Below, in pieces: positions 52,682 through 64,000 of a stretch of 64,000 nucleotides of DNA; position 1 is the stretch's first letter; every line of letters starts with the position of its first letter. The stretch comes from DASYQD01 sp036005845 (lineage in GTDB: Bacteria; Acidobacteriota; Thermoanaerobaculia; Multivoradales; JAIOJS01), in the NCBI GenBank assembly GCA_036005845.1, contig DASYQD010000082.1, positions 8,224 through 72,223 of the forward strand, given 5' to 3'. Under the pieces are notes generated by a model. That model was given only the letters and a program-made list of their open reading frames with translations, searched no databases and was not told the origin of the DNA. Made by a program: the position numbers and the translations under genes.

Positions 52682-53088
52682 GGCAGCCACATCCGCGTCG
52701 TCACCCTGCGCTCCAGGATGTCGCGGCCGGCGCGGTAGCGCACGGTCGCGGTGACCTGCCAGAGGTCCTTGACCGGCGGATCGCCCGCCTTCTCGACCTC
52801 GATCCACAGCACGGCACCGCGCCGCACCGGGACGGGCAGGAAGGGCGGCAGCGGATCGCTATAGGTGGCGTCCTCGAGCGGCACGGCGCCGGCGCGGATG
52901 CCTTCGAGCGCCGCCTCGAGCAGCCGGAACGCGTCACGCTGGCCGGCGGCGCGGGCGGTCAGGCGCGCCTCGTGCGCCAGCAAGCCGACGACGAAGAGCA
53001 GCGCGATGCCGACGATCGCGACGGCGACGAGCGCCTCGATCAGCACCATGCCGGCGGCCGCACGCGGCGGCCGCGATCCTGGCTGCAT
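52678..53088 (-). CDS. Type IV pilin-like protein (PilV/GspI-like)
   Basis: A 136-residue protein, ATG at 53088. The prepilin site is AAAG followed by MVLIEALVAVAIVGIALLFV: Met replaces Phe at +1, Glu +5 is kept, both allowed for prepilin peptidase. A short globular domain with AALEGIRAGAVPLEDATYSD follows. First gene of the pseudopilin triplet (I/V-, J/W-, K/X-like order as in gsp and minor-pilin operons). No assembly ATPase or secretin is in the window. Confidence 0.8.
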   Translation of the reverse strand: MQPGSRPPRAAAGMVLIEALVAVAIVGIALLFVVGLLAHEARLTARAAGQRDAFRLLEAALEGIRAGAVPLEDATYSDPLPPFLPVPVRRGAVLWIEVEKAGDPPVKDLWQVTATVRYRAGRDILERRVTTRMWLP

Positions 53089-53120
53089 GGGCCATCCGGG
53101 CGGCACAGGCCTAGCGTACG

Positions 53121-54017
53121 ATGAGCGCCGTCCCGCACGGTGGAGCCAGCTTGGAGCGCGATCCAGCCGCCAACAACCCGGCCGAGGATTCGGGCGTCGT
53201 CTGGCCGTCGCGGCAGGCGCCGCACGGTGAGGTGCCGCCGCTGGAGCCGGTGGCTGGCGAGCCTGTCGCGCCGACGCCTCAGAGCGTGGGCGGCGAGCCT
53301 GCTGTGCGCCCACGACGGCGCCGTCTGCGCGGCTGCGTTTGGGCGTTCGCGATCCTCGCGGTCGCCTACCTGGCGTGGGAGGCGATCACCTGGCCCGATG
53401 TCGCCTGGTACGCCGACCACAACCCGGCGAGCAGCGCCTTCCTCGACCGCTACCGCGCCCGCGCGCAGCGCGAAGGATGGCCGCCGCCGCAACATCGCTG
53501 GGCCTCGTACGGCCGCATCTCGCGCAGCCTCAAGCAGGCCGTCGTCGCCGCCGAGGACATGGAGTTCTTCGACCACCACGGCTTCTCGACGCACGAGCTG
53601 CAGGCCTCGCTCGAGGACGCGTGGGAGGAGAAGACGATGCCGCGCGGCGCCTCGACGCTCACCCAGCAGCTGGCGAAGAACCTCTGGCTCAACCCGTCGT
53701 ACAACCCGCTGCGCAAGCTCAAGGAAGCGGCGCTCACCTGGCAGCTCGAGCGCAACTTGTCGAAGCGGCGCATCCTCGAGCTCTACCTCAACTTCGCCGA
53801 GTTCGGCCCCGGCACCTACGGCGCCGAGGCAGCGGCGCGGCGCTACTTCGGCACCAGCGCGGCGGGGCTGGGCGCCGCGCAGGCGGCGCAGCTCGCGGCC
53901 GGGCTGTCGCGGCCGCGCTCCTGGCATCCCGGCGCCAAGAGCCGCGGCTACCAGCGCCGGGTGCGCATCGTGCTGCGGCGGATGGCGCAGGCGCGCTGGA
54001 TCCTGAGCAACGTGTAA
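53121..54017 (+). CDS. mtgA: Monofunctional biosynthetic peptidoglycan transglycosylase MtgA
   Basis: A 298-residue GT51 enzyme. The Pro/Glu-rich cytoplasmic leader (about 1-65) is longer than usual. A transmembrane helix follows (GCVWAFAILAVAYLAWEAI). The catalytic domain shows all five family motifs: VVAAEDMEFFDHHGF with the catalytic Glu, RGASTLTQQLAKNLWL, KEAALTWQLERNLSKRRILE, LYLNFAEFGPGTYGAEAAA and RRYFG. It polymerises lipid II into glycan strands and has no transpeptidase domain. Confidence 0.94.
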   Translation: MSAVPHGGASLERDPAANNPAEDSGVVWPSRQAPHGEVPPLEPVAGEPVAPTPQSVGGEPAVRPRRRRLRGCVWAFAILAVAYLAWEAITWPDVAWYADHNPASSAFLDRYRARAQREGWPPPQHRWASYGRISRSLKQAVVAAEDMEFFDHHGFSTHELQASLEDAWEEKTMPRGASTLTQQLAKNLWLNPSYNPLRKLKEAALTWQLERNLSKRRILELYLNFAEFGPGTYGAEAAARRYFGTSAAGLGAAQAAQLAAGLSRPRSWHPGAKSRGYQRRVRIVLRRMAQARWILSNV

Positions 54018-54060
54018 CGGCGGTTATTGCCCCCCCGGCCGCGCGCCCTGCGCCGGTAGA

Positions 54061-54542
54061 ATGCCGCGGATGTCTTCGCCCGCCGTGCGCATGCCCGAAG
54101 AGCGCGACCAGGCCGAGTGGCAGCGCCTGCGCTCGGCGCTGTGGCCGGACTGCGCGGCGGAGCAGCACGAGCTCGAGATGGGCACCGTGCTCGCCGACGC
54201 CGACCGCGCCGCCGCCTTCGTCTCGCCGGCGGAGGGCGACCGCCTCGCCGGCTTCGTCGAGGTGGCGTTGCGTCCCTGGCGCGAGGAGTGTCCGGGCACC
54301 CCTGTCGGCTACGTCGAGGCGCTCTACGTGGCGCCCGAGGAGCGCGGCCGCGGCGTCGCCAACGCGCTGCTCGCGGCGGCCGAGGCGTGGGCGGCGTCGC
54401 GCGGCTGCCGTACCATCGCCGCCGACTCGCGGCTCGACAACGACGCCGGCCGCGCGCTGCACAAGCAGCGCGGCTACGAAGAGGTGAGCCAGCGCGTGCG
54501 GCTGCGCAAGCGCCTCGACGCGACGGCGGCCGAGGAGGGCGC

Positions 54543-54546
<4 letters not shown>
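54061..54546 (+). CDS. GNAT acetyltransferase, AAC(6')-like
   Basis: A 161-residue protein (ATG at 54061; ATG at 54070 also possible). GNAT core: VGYVEALYVAPEERGRGVAN holds the acetyl-CoA pyrophosphate loop, then LLAAAEAWAASRGC and the last strand region HKQRGYEEVSQRVRLRKRL. The N-terminal DQAEWQRLRSALWPD and the whole layout resemble chromosomal aminoglycoside 6'-N-acetyltransferases. Real substrates of such genes are often unknown, so resistance is only a possibility. Its stop overlaps the carA start. Confidence 0.8.
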
Positions 54547-55631
<1,085 letters not shown>

Positions 55632-55642
55632 GCGTAGAACTC

Positions 55643-56062
55643 ATGCGCCGTCTCCTCGCCATCGCAATCGTCGGAATCGCCCTCGCGGCCTGCGGCGATA
55701 GCGGCGTACCGCCGCAGCAGCGCGCCGGCGCGGTCCTCATGCTCGACGTCAAGGTCGAGCAGCCCTACCAGCAGCCGGCGATCCTCGGCGCGTCGCTGCT
55801 CCTCGACGGCAAGCAGGTGGCGCAGTTCCAGCAGTCGCGGCCGGAGATCACCGTCGTCTTCAGCAAGCAGCTCGCCGGCGTCGCCGCCGGCAAACACGCG
55901 GTGGCCGTGCGCATCGACGCGCAGGCTGGCTCGCCGACGCCCTACTCGGGCGGCGGCTTCGCCACCTATGCGGGAAAGCAGCTTCCGATGATGGGCACCG
56001 GCGCCACGCTCGCCACCGGCGAGGCACTGCGCTGGGACCTCGACCTACAAGCGCCGCGCTGA
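55643..56062 (+). CDS. Small predicted lipoprotein between carA and carB
   Basis: A 139-residue protein from the ATG at 55643. The lipobox is ALAACGDSG after a short hydrophobic core (LLAIAIVGI), so Cys17 is probably lipidated. The mature domain looks like an immunoglobulin-like beta sandwich (GAVLMLDVKVEQPYQQPAIL, then KHAVAVRIDAQAG). Function unknown. Its last codons (DLDLQAPR and stop) are duplicated just downstream. Confidence 0.75.
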   Translation: MRRLLAIAIVGIALAACGDSGVPPQQRAGAVLMLDVKVEQPYQQPAILGASLLLDGKQVAQFQQSRPEITVVFSKQLAGVAAGKHAVAVRIDAQAGSPTPYSGGGFATYAGKQLPMMGTGATLATGEALRWDLDLQAPR

Positions 56063-56100
56063 CCGCGGCGCCGGATCTCGACCTCCAACCGCCGCGCTGA
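56036..56100. repeat. Duplicated 27-bp gene end between lipoprotein gene and carB
   Basis: Copies at 56036-56062 and 56074-56100 agree at 24 of 27 positions; both contain CTCGACCT and end CGCCGCGCTGA. The first is the real 3' end of the lipoprotein gene, the second is non-coding and ends just before the GAGGAG upstream of carB. It looks like a short tandem duplication. Confidence 0.7.
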
Positions 56101-56114
56101 GGAGACCCACGCCC

Positions 56115-59360
<3,246 letters not shown>

Positions 59361-59373
59361 CCGACGTCGGTCG

Positions 59374-59635
59374 ATGCCGACCATCAGCATCTTCTATGGC
59401 GTGGTCATCCAGATGTTACTGGCAGGAGCACGGCGTGCCGCACTTTCACGCCCTCTACGCCGAGGATGAAGCGGTGATCGGCATCGAGGATCTCGAGGTC
59501 CTCGCGGGTGCATTGCCCAGACGAGCCTTGGCCCTCGTGCTCGAATGGGCGGAGGAGCACCGTGAAGAGCTGAGGGATAATTGGCAGCGATGCCGCGATC
59601 TGCAACCACCGAAGTCGATCGAGCCGCTGGCGTAG
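59374..59635 (+). pseudogene. DUF4160 gene broken by a +1 frameshift
   Basis: From the ATG at 59374 the frame reads MPTISIFYGVVIQM, the classic DUF4160 start. It then goes off after 59415, where one extra T (59416-59417) shifts the frame. In the +1 frame the family continues: YWQEHGVPHFHALYAEDEAV, ALPRRALALVLEWAEEHREE, LRDNWQRC and KSIEPLA before the TAG at 59633. So the gene is intact apart from a one-base shift. It could be a real inactivating mutation, a sequencing error or slippage. It sits 13 bases after carB and overlaps its usual DUF2442 partner. Confidence 0.85.
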
Positions 59636-59925
59636 CTCCGGCCATCAGGCACACGGTGCCGTGGCGAGTGACTTCCGTGGAGCCGCTGGCCGGCTTCCGC
59701 CTCCACGTCACGTTCGTCGACGGCACGGCCGGTGAGGTCGACCTCAGCAGCCTCCTTCAACGTCCCGACATCGAAAGCACCGTGTTCGGCGCTTTGCGCG
59801 ACATCCACACGTTCGATCAGGCCGAGGTGGTGCTCGGCGCGGTGACGTGGCCCAACGGAGTCGACCTCGCGCCCGATGCGATGCACGAGGCGATCCGTTT
59901 ACACGGCCGCTGGGCTCTCGACTAG
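59581..59925 (+). CDS. DUF2442 protein
   Basis: A 114-residue protein. I use the TTG at 59581 because GAGGGATAA precedes it at good spacing; the ATG at 59590 is the alternative. The DUF2442 domain spans about residues 28-110: WRVTSVEPLAGFRLHVTFVD, GTAGEVDLSSLL, ALRDIHTFDQAEV and VTWPNGVDLAPDAMHE. DUF4160-DUF2442 pairs are common and behave in genomes like small mobile two-gene modules, sometimes proposed as toxin-antitoxin-like. The 5' end overlaps the frameshifted partner, and the 3' end shares CTAG with the convergent gene. Confidence 0.82.
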   Translation: MAAMPRSATTEVDRAAGVAPAIRHTVPWRVTSVEPLAGFRLHVTFVDGTAGEVDLSSLLQRPDIESTVFGALRDIHTFDQAEVVLGAVTWPNGVDLAPDAMHEAIRLHGRWALD

Positions 59926-61871
59926 AGCCGCGCTCGCAGCACTCCGGCTCCGTCGGAGCCGACGAGGAACGCCGCCGGGTCGGTGGGGTCGAAGAGCGGC
60001 TTGCGCAGCACCGTCGCCGGCCACGGTGGGGTGAGCTCCTTCCACGTCTTGCCGCCGTCGGAGGTGTAGACGAGCACGTCGCGGTCGCTGCGGCCGGCGA
60101 CGCCGAGGAGCTGGACGGCGCCGCCCGGGCCGCCGCGCAGCACGAAGCGCTTGCCGGCGAGACCCGGGTTGGTGCCGAAGCGCCGCCACTTCTTGCCGCC
60201 GTCGTTGGACCACTGCAGGTTGCGCGGCGAGTTGCAGACGAGGACGTTGGGGTGGTCGGGGTCGACGACGATGCCGGCGCACTGTTGCGCGCCCTTCGGC
60301 AGCGGGCCGCGCACCGGCAGGTGCACGCCGCGGTCGGTGCTGCGGAAGAGGCGCGCGCCGTCGGTTGCGTAGACGATGTTGCCGCTGCGATCGGTGCCGA
60401 CGTAGTCGCGCGCAACGCGGGTGTTGGCGACACAGCTCCAGCTGTCGCCGAGGTCGTCGCTGCGCATCAGCGCACAGGACTGGGTGCCTCCCGCGTAGCA
60501 GGTGTAGTCAGCGGATAGGTAGAGCGAGCTCGCGGTGGCGAAGAGCGAGCGCGTGCCGCTCCAGCACTCGAGGGCGTGACTGACGCTCCAGGTGGCGCCG
60601 GCGTCGAGGCTGCGGACGATGTTGACGGTGGAGATGCCCGTGTCGAAGAGCAGCGCGCCGCTCTGCGGCTGGATGGCGGCGTGGATGATCCAGTCGGTCG
60701 GCGGGTGCAGCTCCTGCCACACCCCGTTCGGCGCGCGGCGGAAGGACTGCGCGTGGTCGAAGCTGGCGAACAGCTCGCCGCTGGGGCCCTGCGCCAGGTC
60801 GTCGATGGCGCCGGCGAAGAGCCCCGCGTTCGACAGACTCCAGCTCGCCGCGAAGTCGGTCGAGCGCGCCACGCCGCCGCCGGCGAAGCCGATCAGCCCG
60901 CTCGGTGTGCCGAGCAGGCCGAGCTCCAAGGTGAGCGGCGGCGCCGCCGCCGGCTGCCAGGTGAGGCCGGCGTCGGTGGAGCGATAGACGTGCAGACCGC
61001 CCACCGCCTGATCGACCGTGGCGACGAAGAGGTTGCCCGAGGACGGATCCGCTGTGATCGAGGTCAGGACCTCGAGGTTGCCGAGCGCCGTGCGCTGCCA
61101 GGTGACGCCGCCGTCGGTGCTCCTCGCCAGCCCTTCGTAGTAGGGGCCGAGAGCGAAGAGCGCGCCGCCGGGCGAGGGATCGAACCAGAGCAGCGAGGGC
61201 GCCAGCACCAGCGGCGGCGCACCGATGCGCGTCCACGTCTGGCCGTCGTCGCCGCTGCGGTAGGTCCCTTCCTGCAGCCCGAGCACCAGGCGCCCCGCGC
61301 CGCCGGGGTCCACCGCCAGGGCGCCGTTGTTGGGATCGTGCGGCAGCCCAGCGTCGATCGTCACCCACGAGCGGCCGCGGTCGGCGCTGCGCCAGAGGCG
61401 CTGGACGTTGCCCGGGGTCGGCCGGCCGAAGAGGTAGAGCTCTTCCGGCGAGCTCTGCGAAATGGCGATCGCGGCGACGTCGAAGCTCGAAGTCCCGGCG
61501 GGCGCGCGGACCGTCCACGTAGCGCCGCCGTTCTCGCTGACCACGGGAGTCGACGCGATGGGGTCGTGCGCCGCGCTGGTCAGGGCGACGAGCAGTTGCG
61601 GATCAGTCCGGCTCACGCTCAGGTCGCACAGCCGCGACGGCGACGAGGTAAGCAGCGACCAGAGCGAGCCGCTGTCGGTGCTTCGCCAGAGGCCGCCGCT
61701 GCGCAGACCGGCGTAGAGCGTCGAAGGGGTCGTCGGATCGGCCGCCAGCGAGCAGACCTCGGCGGTCAGCGGCCCAACCCGTTGCCAGGTCTGGGCGAAC
61801 GCCGCCGCCGGCAGCGCCAGGAGGGAGACGGCCGCCGCAAGTCGCAGGGAGCGCGTGTGGAAGTGGTTCAT
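59922..61871 (-). CDS. Secreted BNR/sortilin-type beta-propeller protein
   Basis: A 649-residue protein with a signal peptide (LAAAVSLLALPAAAFA). It has many BNR/Asp-box repeats of the S-x-D-x-G-x-x-W type: STDSGSLWSLL, SENGGATWTV, SADRGRSWVTI, SGDDGQTWTRI, STDGGVTWQR, STDAGLTWQP, SDDLGDSWSC, SNDGGKKWRR and TSDGGKTWKE. This indicates one or two propellers like those of VPS10/sialidase-fold proteins. No sialidase catalytic residues are evident, so it is likely a binding or adhesion protein. It follows the subtilase gene on the same strand after 154 bases. Confidence 0.87.
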   Translation of the reverse strand: MNHFHTRSLRLAAAVSLLALPAAAFAQTWQRVGPLTAEVCSLAADPTTPSTLYAGLRSGGLWRSTDSGSLWSLLTSSPSRLCDLSVSRTDPQLLVALTSAAHDPIASTPVVSENGGATWTVRAPAGTSSFDVAAIAISQSSPEELYLFGRPTPGNVQRLWRSADRGRSWVTIDAGLPHDPNNGALAVDPGGAGRLVLGLQEGTYRSGDDGQTWTRIGAPPLVLAPSLLWFDPSPGGALFALGPYYEGLARSTDGGVTWQRTALGNLEVLTSITADPSSGNLFVATVDQAVGGLHVYRSTDAGLTWQPAAAPPLTLELGLLGTPSGLIGFAGGGVARSTDFAASWSLSNAGLFAGAIDDLAQGPSGELFASFDHAQSFRRAPNGVWQELHPPTDWIIHAAIQPQSGALLFDTGISTVNIVRSLDAGATWSVSHALECWSGTRSLFATASSLYLSADYTCYAGGTQSCALMRSDDLGDSWSCVANTRVARDYVGTDRSGNIVYATDGARLFRSTDRGVHLPVRGPLPKGAQQCAGIVVDPDHPNVLVCNSPRNLQWSNDGGKKWRRFGTNPGLAGKRFVLRGGPGGAVQLLGVAGRSDRDVLVYTSDGGKTWKELTPPWPATVLRKPLFDPTDPAAFLVGSDGAGVLRARL

Positions 61872-62025
61872 GGTGTGGGCTCCTGGCGGTCAGGCGCGAG
61901 ACGCGAGCCGAGGTGTGGCGTTCGCCATCCGCACGTTACAGGACGCGCGTTGGCAGCGCGGAATCGCTCACCGCCGCGCCCGCGCCGCCGTGGGTCGCCT
62001 CACGGCCCTTGCGCTGCAAGGCCCC

Positions 62026-64000
62026 TCAGGGCCGCAGCCAGCCGGAAGTGCTGCCGCTCTCGAAGCCGTCGTTGAAGAGGCGGTCGGTGACCGTCGCGCA
62101 GTCGGCGAGCACGCGGCGCAGGACCTCGCGCCGCGTCGCCGTATCGAGCGCCTCCCACGCAAAGGCAAAGTAGTGCGTGCGGTAGCTGCCGGCGTCGCGG
62201 CGGACTCCGGCGGCGCCGCCGGCGGCGGCGAACGTCGTGGTCGTCCGCGCGCCGGGGGTGATCAGGTCGCCGAAGCTGCCCAGCGGCGGCGCCAGCGGCA
62301 GCGAGCCGAGGTCGCCGAAGAGCGGCGCCGCGCCGGCGACCGCCGAGTAGCTGCCGTCGGAGTCGATCTCCGCGGCGCCGAGCTGGTTCTGCATGAAGGC
62401 GCTGATGCGCCCGGAGGCGAAGTAGTCGCGGCTGCTGATGAAGAAGCAGCGGCGGCCGGCGGCGAGCCAGCTCGCGATGGCGCTCTCCTCGCTGCCCGGC
62501 CCCGCGTCGCCGGTGCGCGCGCCGGTGAACCAGACGGTCGTGTCGTAGGGCGCGAGGTCCGCCGAGCCGAGCACCGCGCCGCCGGCGTTCCACACGTCGT
62601 ACTCACGACCGAGCGATTGCAGCGCCTGCTCCCAGAGCGGACGCACGTCGGGCGCGCCGTCGTCCTCGTCCACCAGCAGCAGTCGCGCCTGGCTGCGGGT
62701 GGTGAAAGAGAATGCGGTCGCGGGCGTGCCGGCGCCGCAGAGGTTGCTGCCGCGCACGCGCCAGAAGTAGCGGCGGCCCTTGACGAGCGGCGTCGCCACG
62801 CCGAGGCTCGTGCCCGCGGTCGTCGCGCTGTAGACGAGATCGGCGAACGCGGCGTCGTTGGCAACCTCCACCTGATACTGCGTGGCCGCGGCGATGGCCG
62901 ACCAGACGAGCAGCGGCTGTTGCTCCAGGTTGGCAGCGCCGTTGGCGGGCGCGCTGAGCGCCGGCGGCGGCGGCGGACCGGCGAAGAGGCGCAGCGTCAC
63001 CTCGCCGTGGCGCTCCATGCCGCTCGGGTTGGCGGTGCCGGTGATGGTCAGCGCGTAGACGCCGCCGGCCGCCGCCCCGGTGCCGCCGATCGTCAACGTC
63101 GTCGAGGCGGGCGGCGTCAGCGGGTTGGCGGCGAAGAGCGCCGAGGTTCCGGGTGGCGCGCCGGCGGCGCTCAAGGTGACCGCCTCGGCGAAGCCTTCGA
63201 AGCGCGCCAGCTCGACGGTGAACTGCGCCTCGGCGGGAGCGCAGGTCTCGACCGTCGACGGGCGGGCGCTGAGCCGGAACTCCGGCACCGGCGAGATGCT
63301 GGCCACGGCGTCGATGCGGCCGTAGCCGTAGGTGTGGTTGGGGAAGGAGCTGATGGCGATGCCGCCGCACACCTCGTTGGTGGTCGTCGCCGGCTGCGCG
63401 GCGCCGGAGCGGATCTGCTCCTCGATCTGGTCGACCTCACCGGCGAGGTTGGGATCGGCGGCGATCATCAGCGCCACGAGACCGGTGACGTGCGGTCCGG
63501 ACAGGCTGGTGCCGCTCGCCGCGCGGTAGGTGCCGCCGAGGTCGGAGGAGCGGATCCACTGCCCGGGCGCCGAGACGTCGGGCTTCAGGCGGTTGCTGCC
63601 ATCGACGGCGATCGGGCCGCGGCTGCTGAACCGCGCCGGCGCGTCGATGCCGTCTTCCGAGCTGGGGTCGGCGGTGGCGCCGACGGTGAACGCGGCGTCG
63701 TAGATGGCGGGCGGCGCGTTGATGCTCGAGCAGGCGGGCCCGTCGTTGCCCGCCGAGGCGACGACGACGATGCCGGCGGCGCGCGCGTTCTCGACCGCCG
63801 CACGCAGCACGTCGGGGTTGGTGCAGCCCTCCGAGGTCGGACAGCGCCAGGAGTTGTTGAGCACGTCCGGTGCGCGGTCGGGATCCGGATTGTTGCCGGC
63901 GAGGTCGGTGGGAGCGAGGAAGAACTGGAAGCACTCGATGTAGGTCGCCGGCGTGCCGACGCCGCGGTCCATGTTGCGGCAGCCGATCCACTGCGCGCCG
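62026..64000 (-). CDS. S8-family subtilase, 3' part (start beyond window)
   Basis: The minus-strand frame stays open to the window edge (AQWIGCRNMDRGVGTPATYI near the edge), so the catalytic Asp and His lie outside. Visible are VVVASAGNDGPACSS with the oxyanion Asn and the nucleophile Ser in SGTSLSGPHVTGLVALM. After the protease domain come an Ig-like stretch (GTSALFAANPLTPPASTTLT), a fibronectin-like domain (YQVEVANDAAF, RRYFWRVRGSNLC) and a domain with LLLVDEDDGAPDV. The tail is FNDGFESGSTSGW. It is bacillopeptidase-F-like and secreted. GGCCC-CTCA-GGGCC overlaps its stop. Confidence 0.88.
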   Translation of the reverse strand, partial: GAQWIGCRNMDRGVGTPATYIECFQFFLAPTDLAGNNPDPDRAPDVLNNSWRCPTSEGCTNPDVLRAAVENARAAGIVVVASAGNDGPACSSINAPPAIYDAAFTVGATADPSSEDGIDAPARFSSRGPIAVDGSNRLKPDVSAPGQWIRSSDLGGTYRAASGTSLSGPHVTGLVALMIAADPNLAGEVDQIEEQIRSGAAQPATTTNEVCGGIAISSFPNHTYGYGRIDAVASISPVPEFRLSARPSTVETCAPAEAQFTVELARFEGFAEAVTLSAAGAPPGTSALFAANPLTPPASTTLTIGGTGAAAGGVYALTITGTANPSGMERHGEVTLRLFAGPPPPPALSAPANGAANLEQQPLLVWSAIAAATQYQVEVANDAAFADLVYSATTAGTSLGVATPLVKGRRYFWRVRGSNLCGAGTPATAFSFTTRSQARLLLVDEDDGAPDVRPLWEQALQSLGREYDVWNAGGAVLGSADLAPYDTTVWFTGARTGDAGPGSEESAIASWLAAGRRCFFISSRDYFASGRISAFMQNQLGAAEIDSDGSYSAVAGAAPLFGDLGSLPLAPPLGSFGDLITPGARTTTTFAAAGGAAGVRRDAGSYRTHYFAFAWEALDTATRREVLRRVLADCATVTDRLFNDGFESGSTSGWLRP

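Noticed and set aside
59374..59635. Programmed ribosomal frameshifting in the DUF4160 gene
   Set aside because: The site ATG-TTAC lacks a slippery heptamer or a clear downstream structure; mutation or sequencing error is simpler.
62020..62033. GGCCC-CTCA-GGGCC hairpin as terminator of the subtilase gene
   Set aside because: Short arms, overlaps the stop codon and has no T tract; mentioned in the gene entry but not called as a terminator.

Overview
The window is high-GC DNA (about 70% by eye) from a Gram-negative bacterium. Evidence for an outer membrane: a TolC-type outer-membrane factor, an O-antigen-ligase-like protein, the biosynthetic transglycosylase MtgA, and many signal peptides. The gene families and a GFESG-type tail on a secreted subtilase would fit Acidobacteriota (Thermoanaerobaculia/Holophagae-like). 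That placement is inference; no rRNA or tRNA gene was seen. Genes are dense, often with ATGA/GTGA overlaps, and the window cuts genes at both ends.

Layout. 1-4.6 kb: a flavin-halogenase-like oxidoreductase (5' cut off), a carotenoid-oxygenase-family enzyme and a GT39 glycosyltransferase. 4.6-9.4 kb: a secreted protein, a DUF6526 protein, a Rieske-flavodoxin fusion, a DUF5996 protein and a CopG/PIN toxin-antitoxin pair. 9.4-17.3 kb (minus strand): one long operon of TetR regulator, TolC, HlyD adaptor, two ABC ATPases and two ABC-2 permeases, a complete tripartite exporter resembling E. coli CecR-YbhGFSR plus TolC. Two matching palindromes lie at the TetR start. 17.3-24.2 kb: a methyltransferase-like membrane protein, an epimerase-like protein, a VOC/MarR divergent pair, and a second exporter (adaptor, LolD/MacB-type ATPase, two FtsX-type permeases).

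24.3-32.3 kb: an unrecognised coiled-coil membrane protein, a 52-residue membrane protein, two LiaF-like membrane proteins, a LytS/LytTR two-component pair, a PAS-GGDEF diguanylate cyclase and a PIN-PhoH ATPase. 32.3-38.1 kb, the most unusual stretch: three tightly coupled genes for an exported TPR-CHAT peptidase, an unknown exported protein, and an exported protein with a caspase-like His/Cys arrangement. Base composition drops clearly in the second and third. Then ligA, and a 6-kb envelope-polysaccharide block (O-antigen ligase, two GT4 enzymes, a membrane phosphodiesterase-type protein) bracketed by two direct copies of a dispersed GC-rich palindromic repeat.

46.4-64 kb: mostly housekeeping. 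A Rieske ferredoxin and SufT, an SRPBCC and a YkgJ-type protein, a TPR protein, ispG, a HEAT-repeat protein, three overlapping pseudopilin-like genes, mtgA, an AAC(6')-like acetyltransferase, carA, a small lipoprotein and carB. These are followed by a frameshifted DUF4160 gene with its DUF2442 partner, a secreted BNR-type beta-propeller and the 3' part of an S8 subtilase.

Non-coding signals include three copies of the GC-rich palindromic repeat, two copies of a GTCATCGC-AGGAGCG repeat inside the ABC-2 operon, a three-unit 20-bp tandem repeat between divergent genes, palindromic operator candidates for the TetR, MarR and CopG regulators, and two places where mutually exclusive hairpins share an arm.
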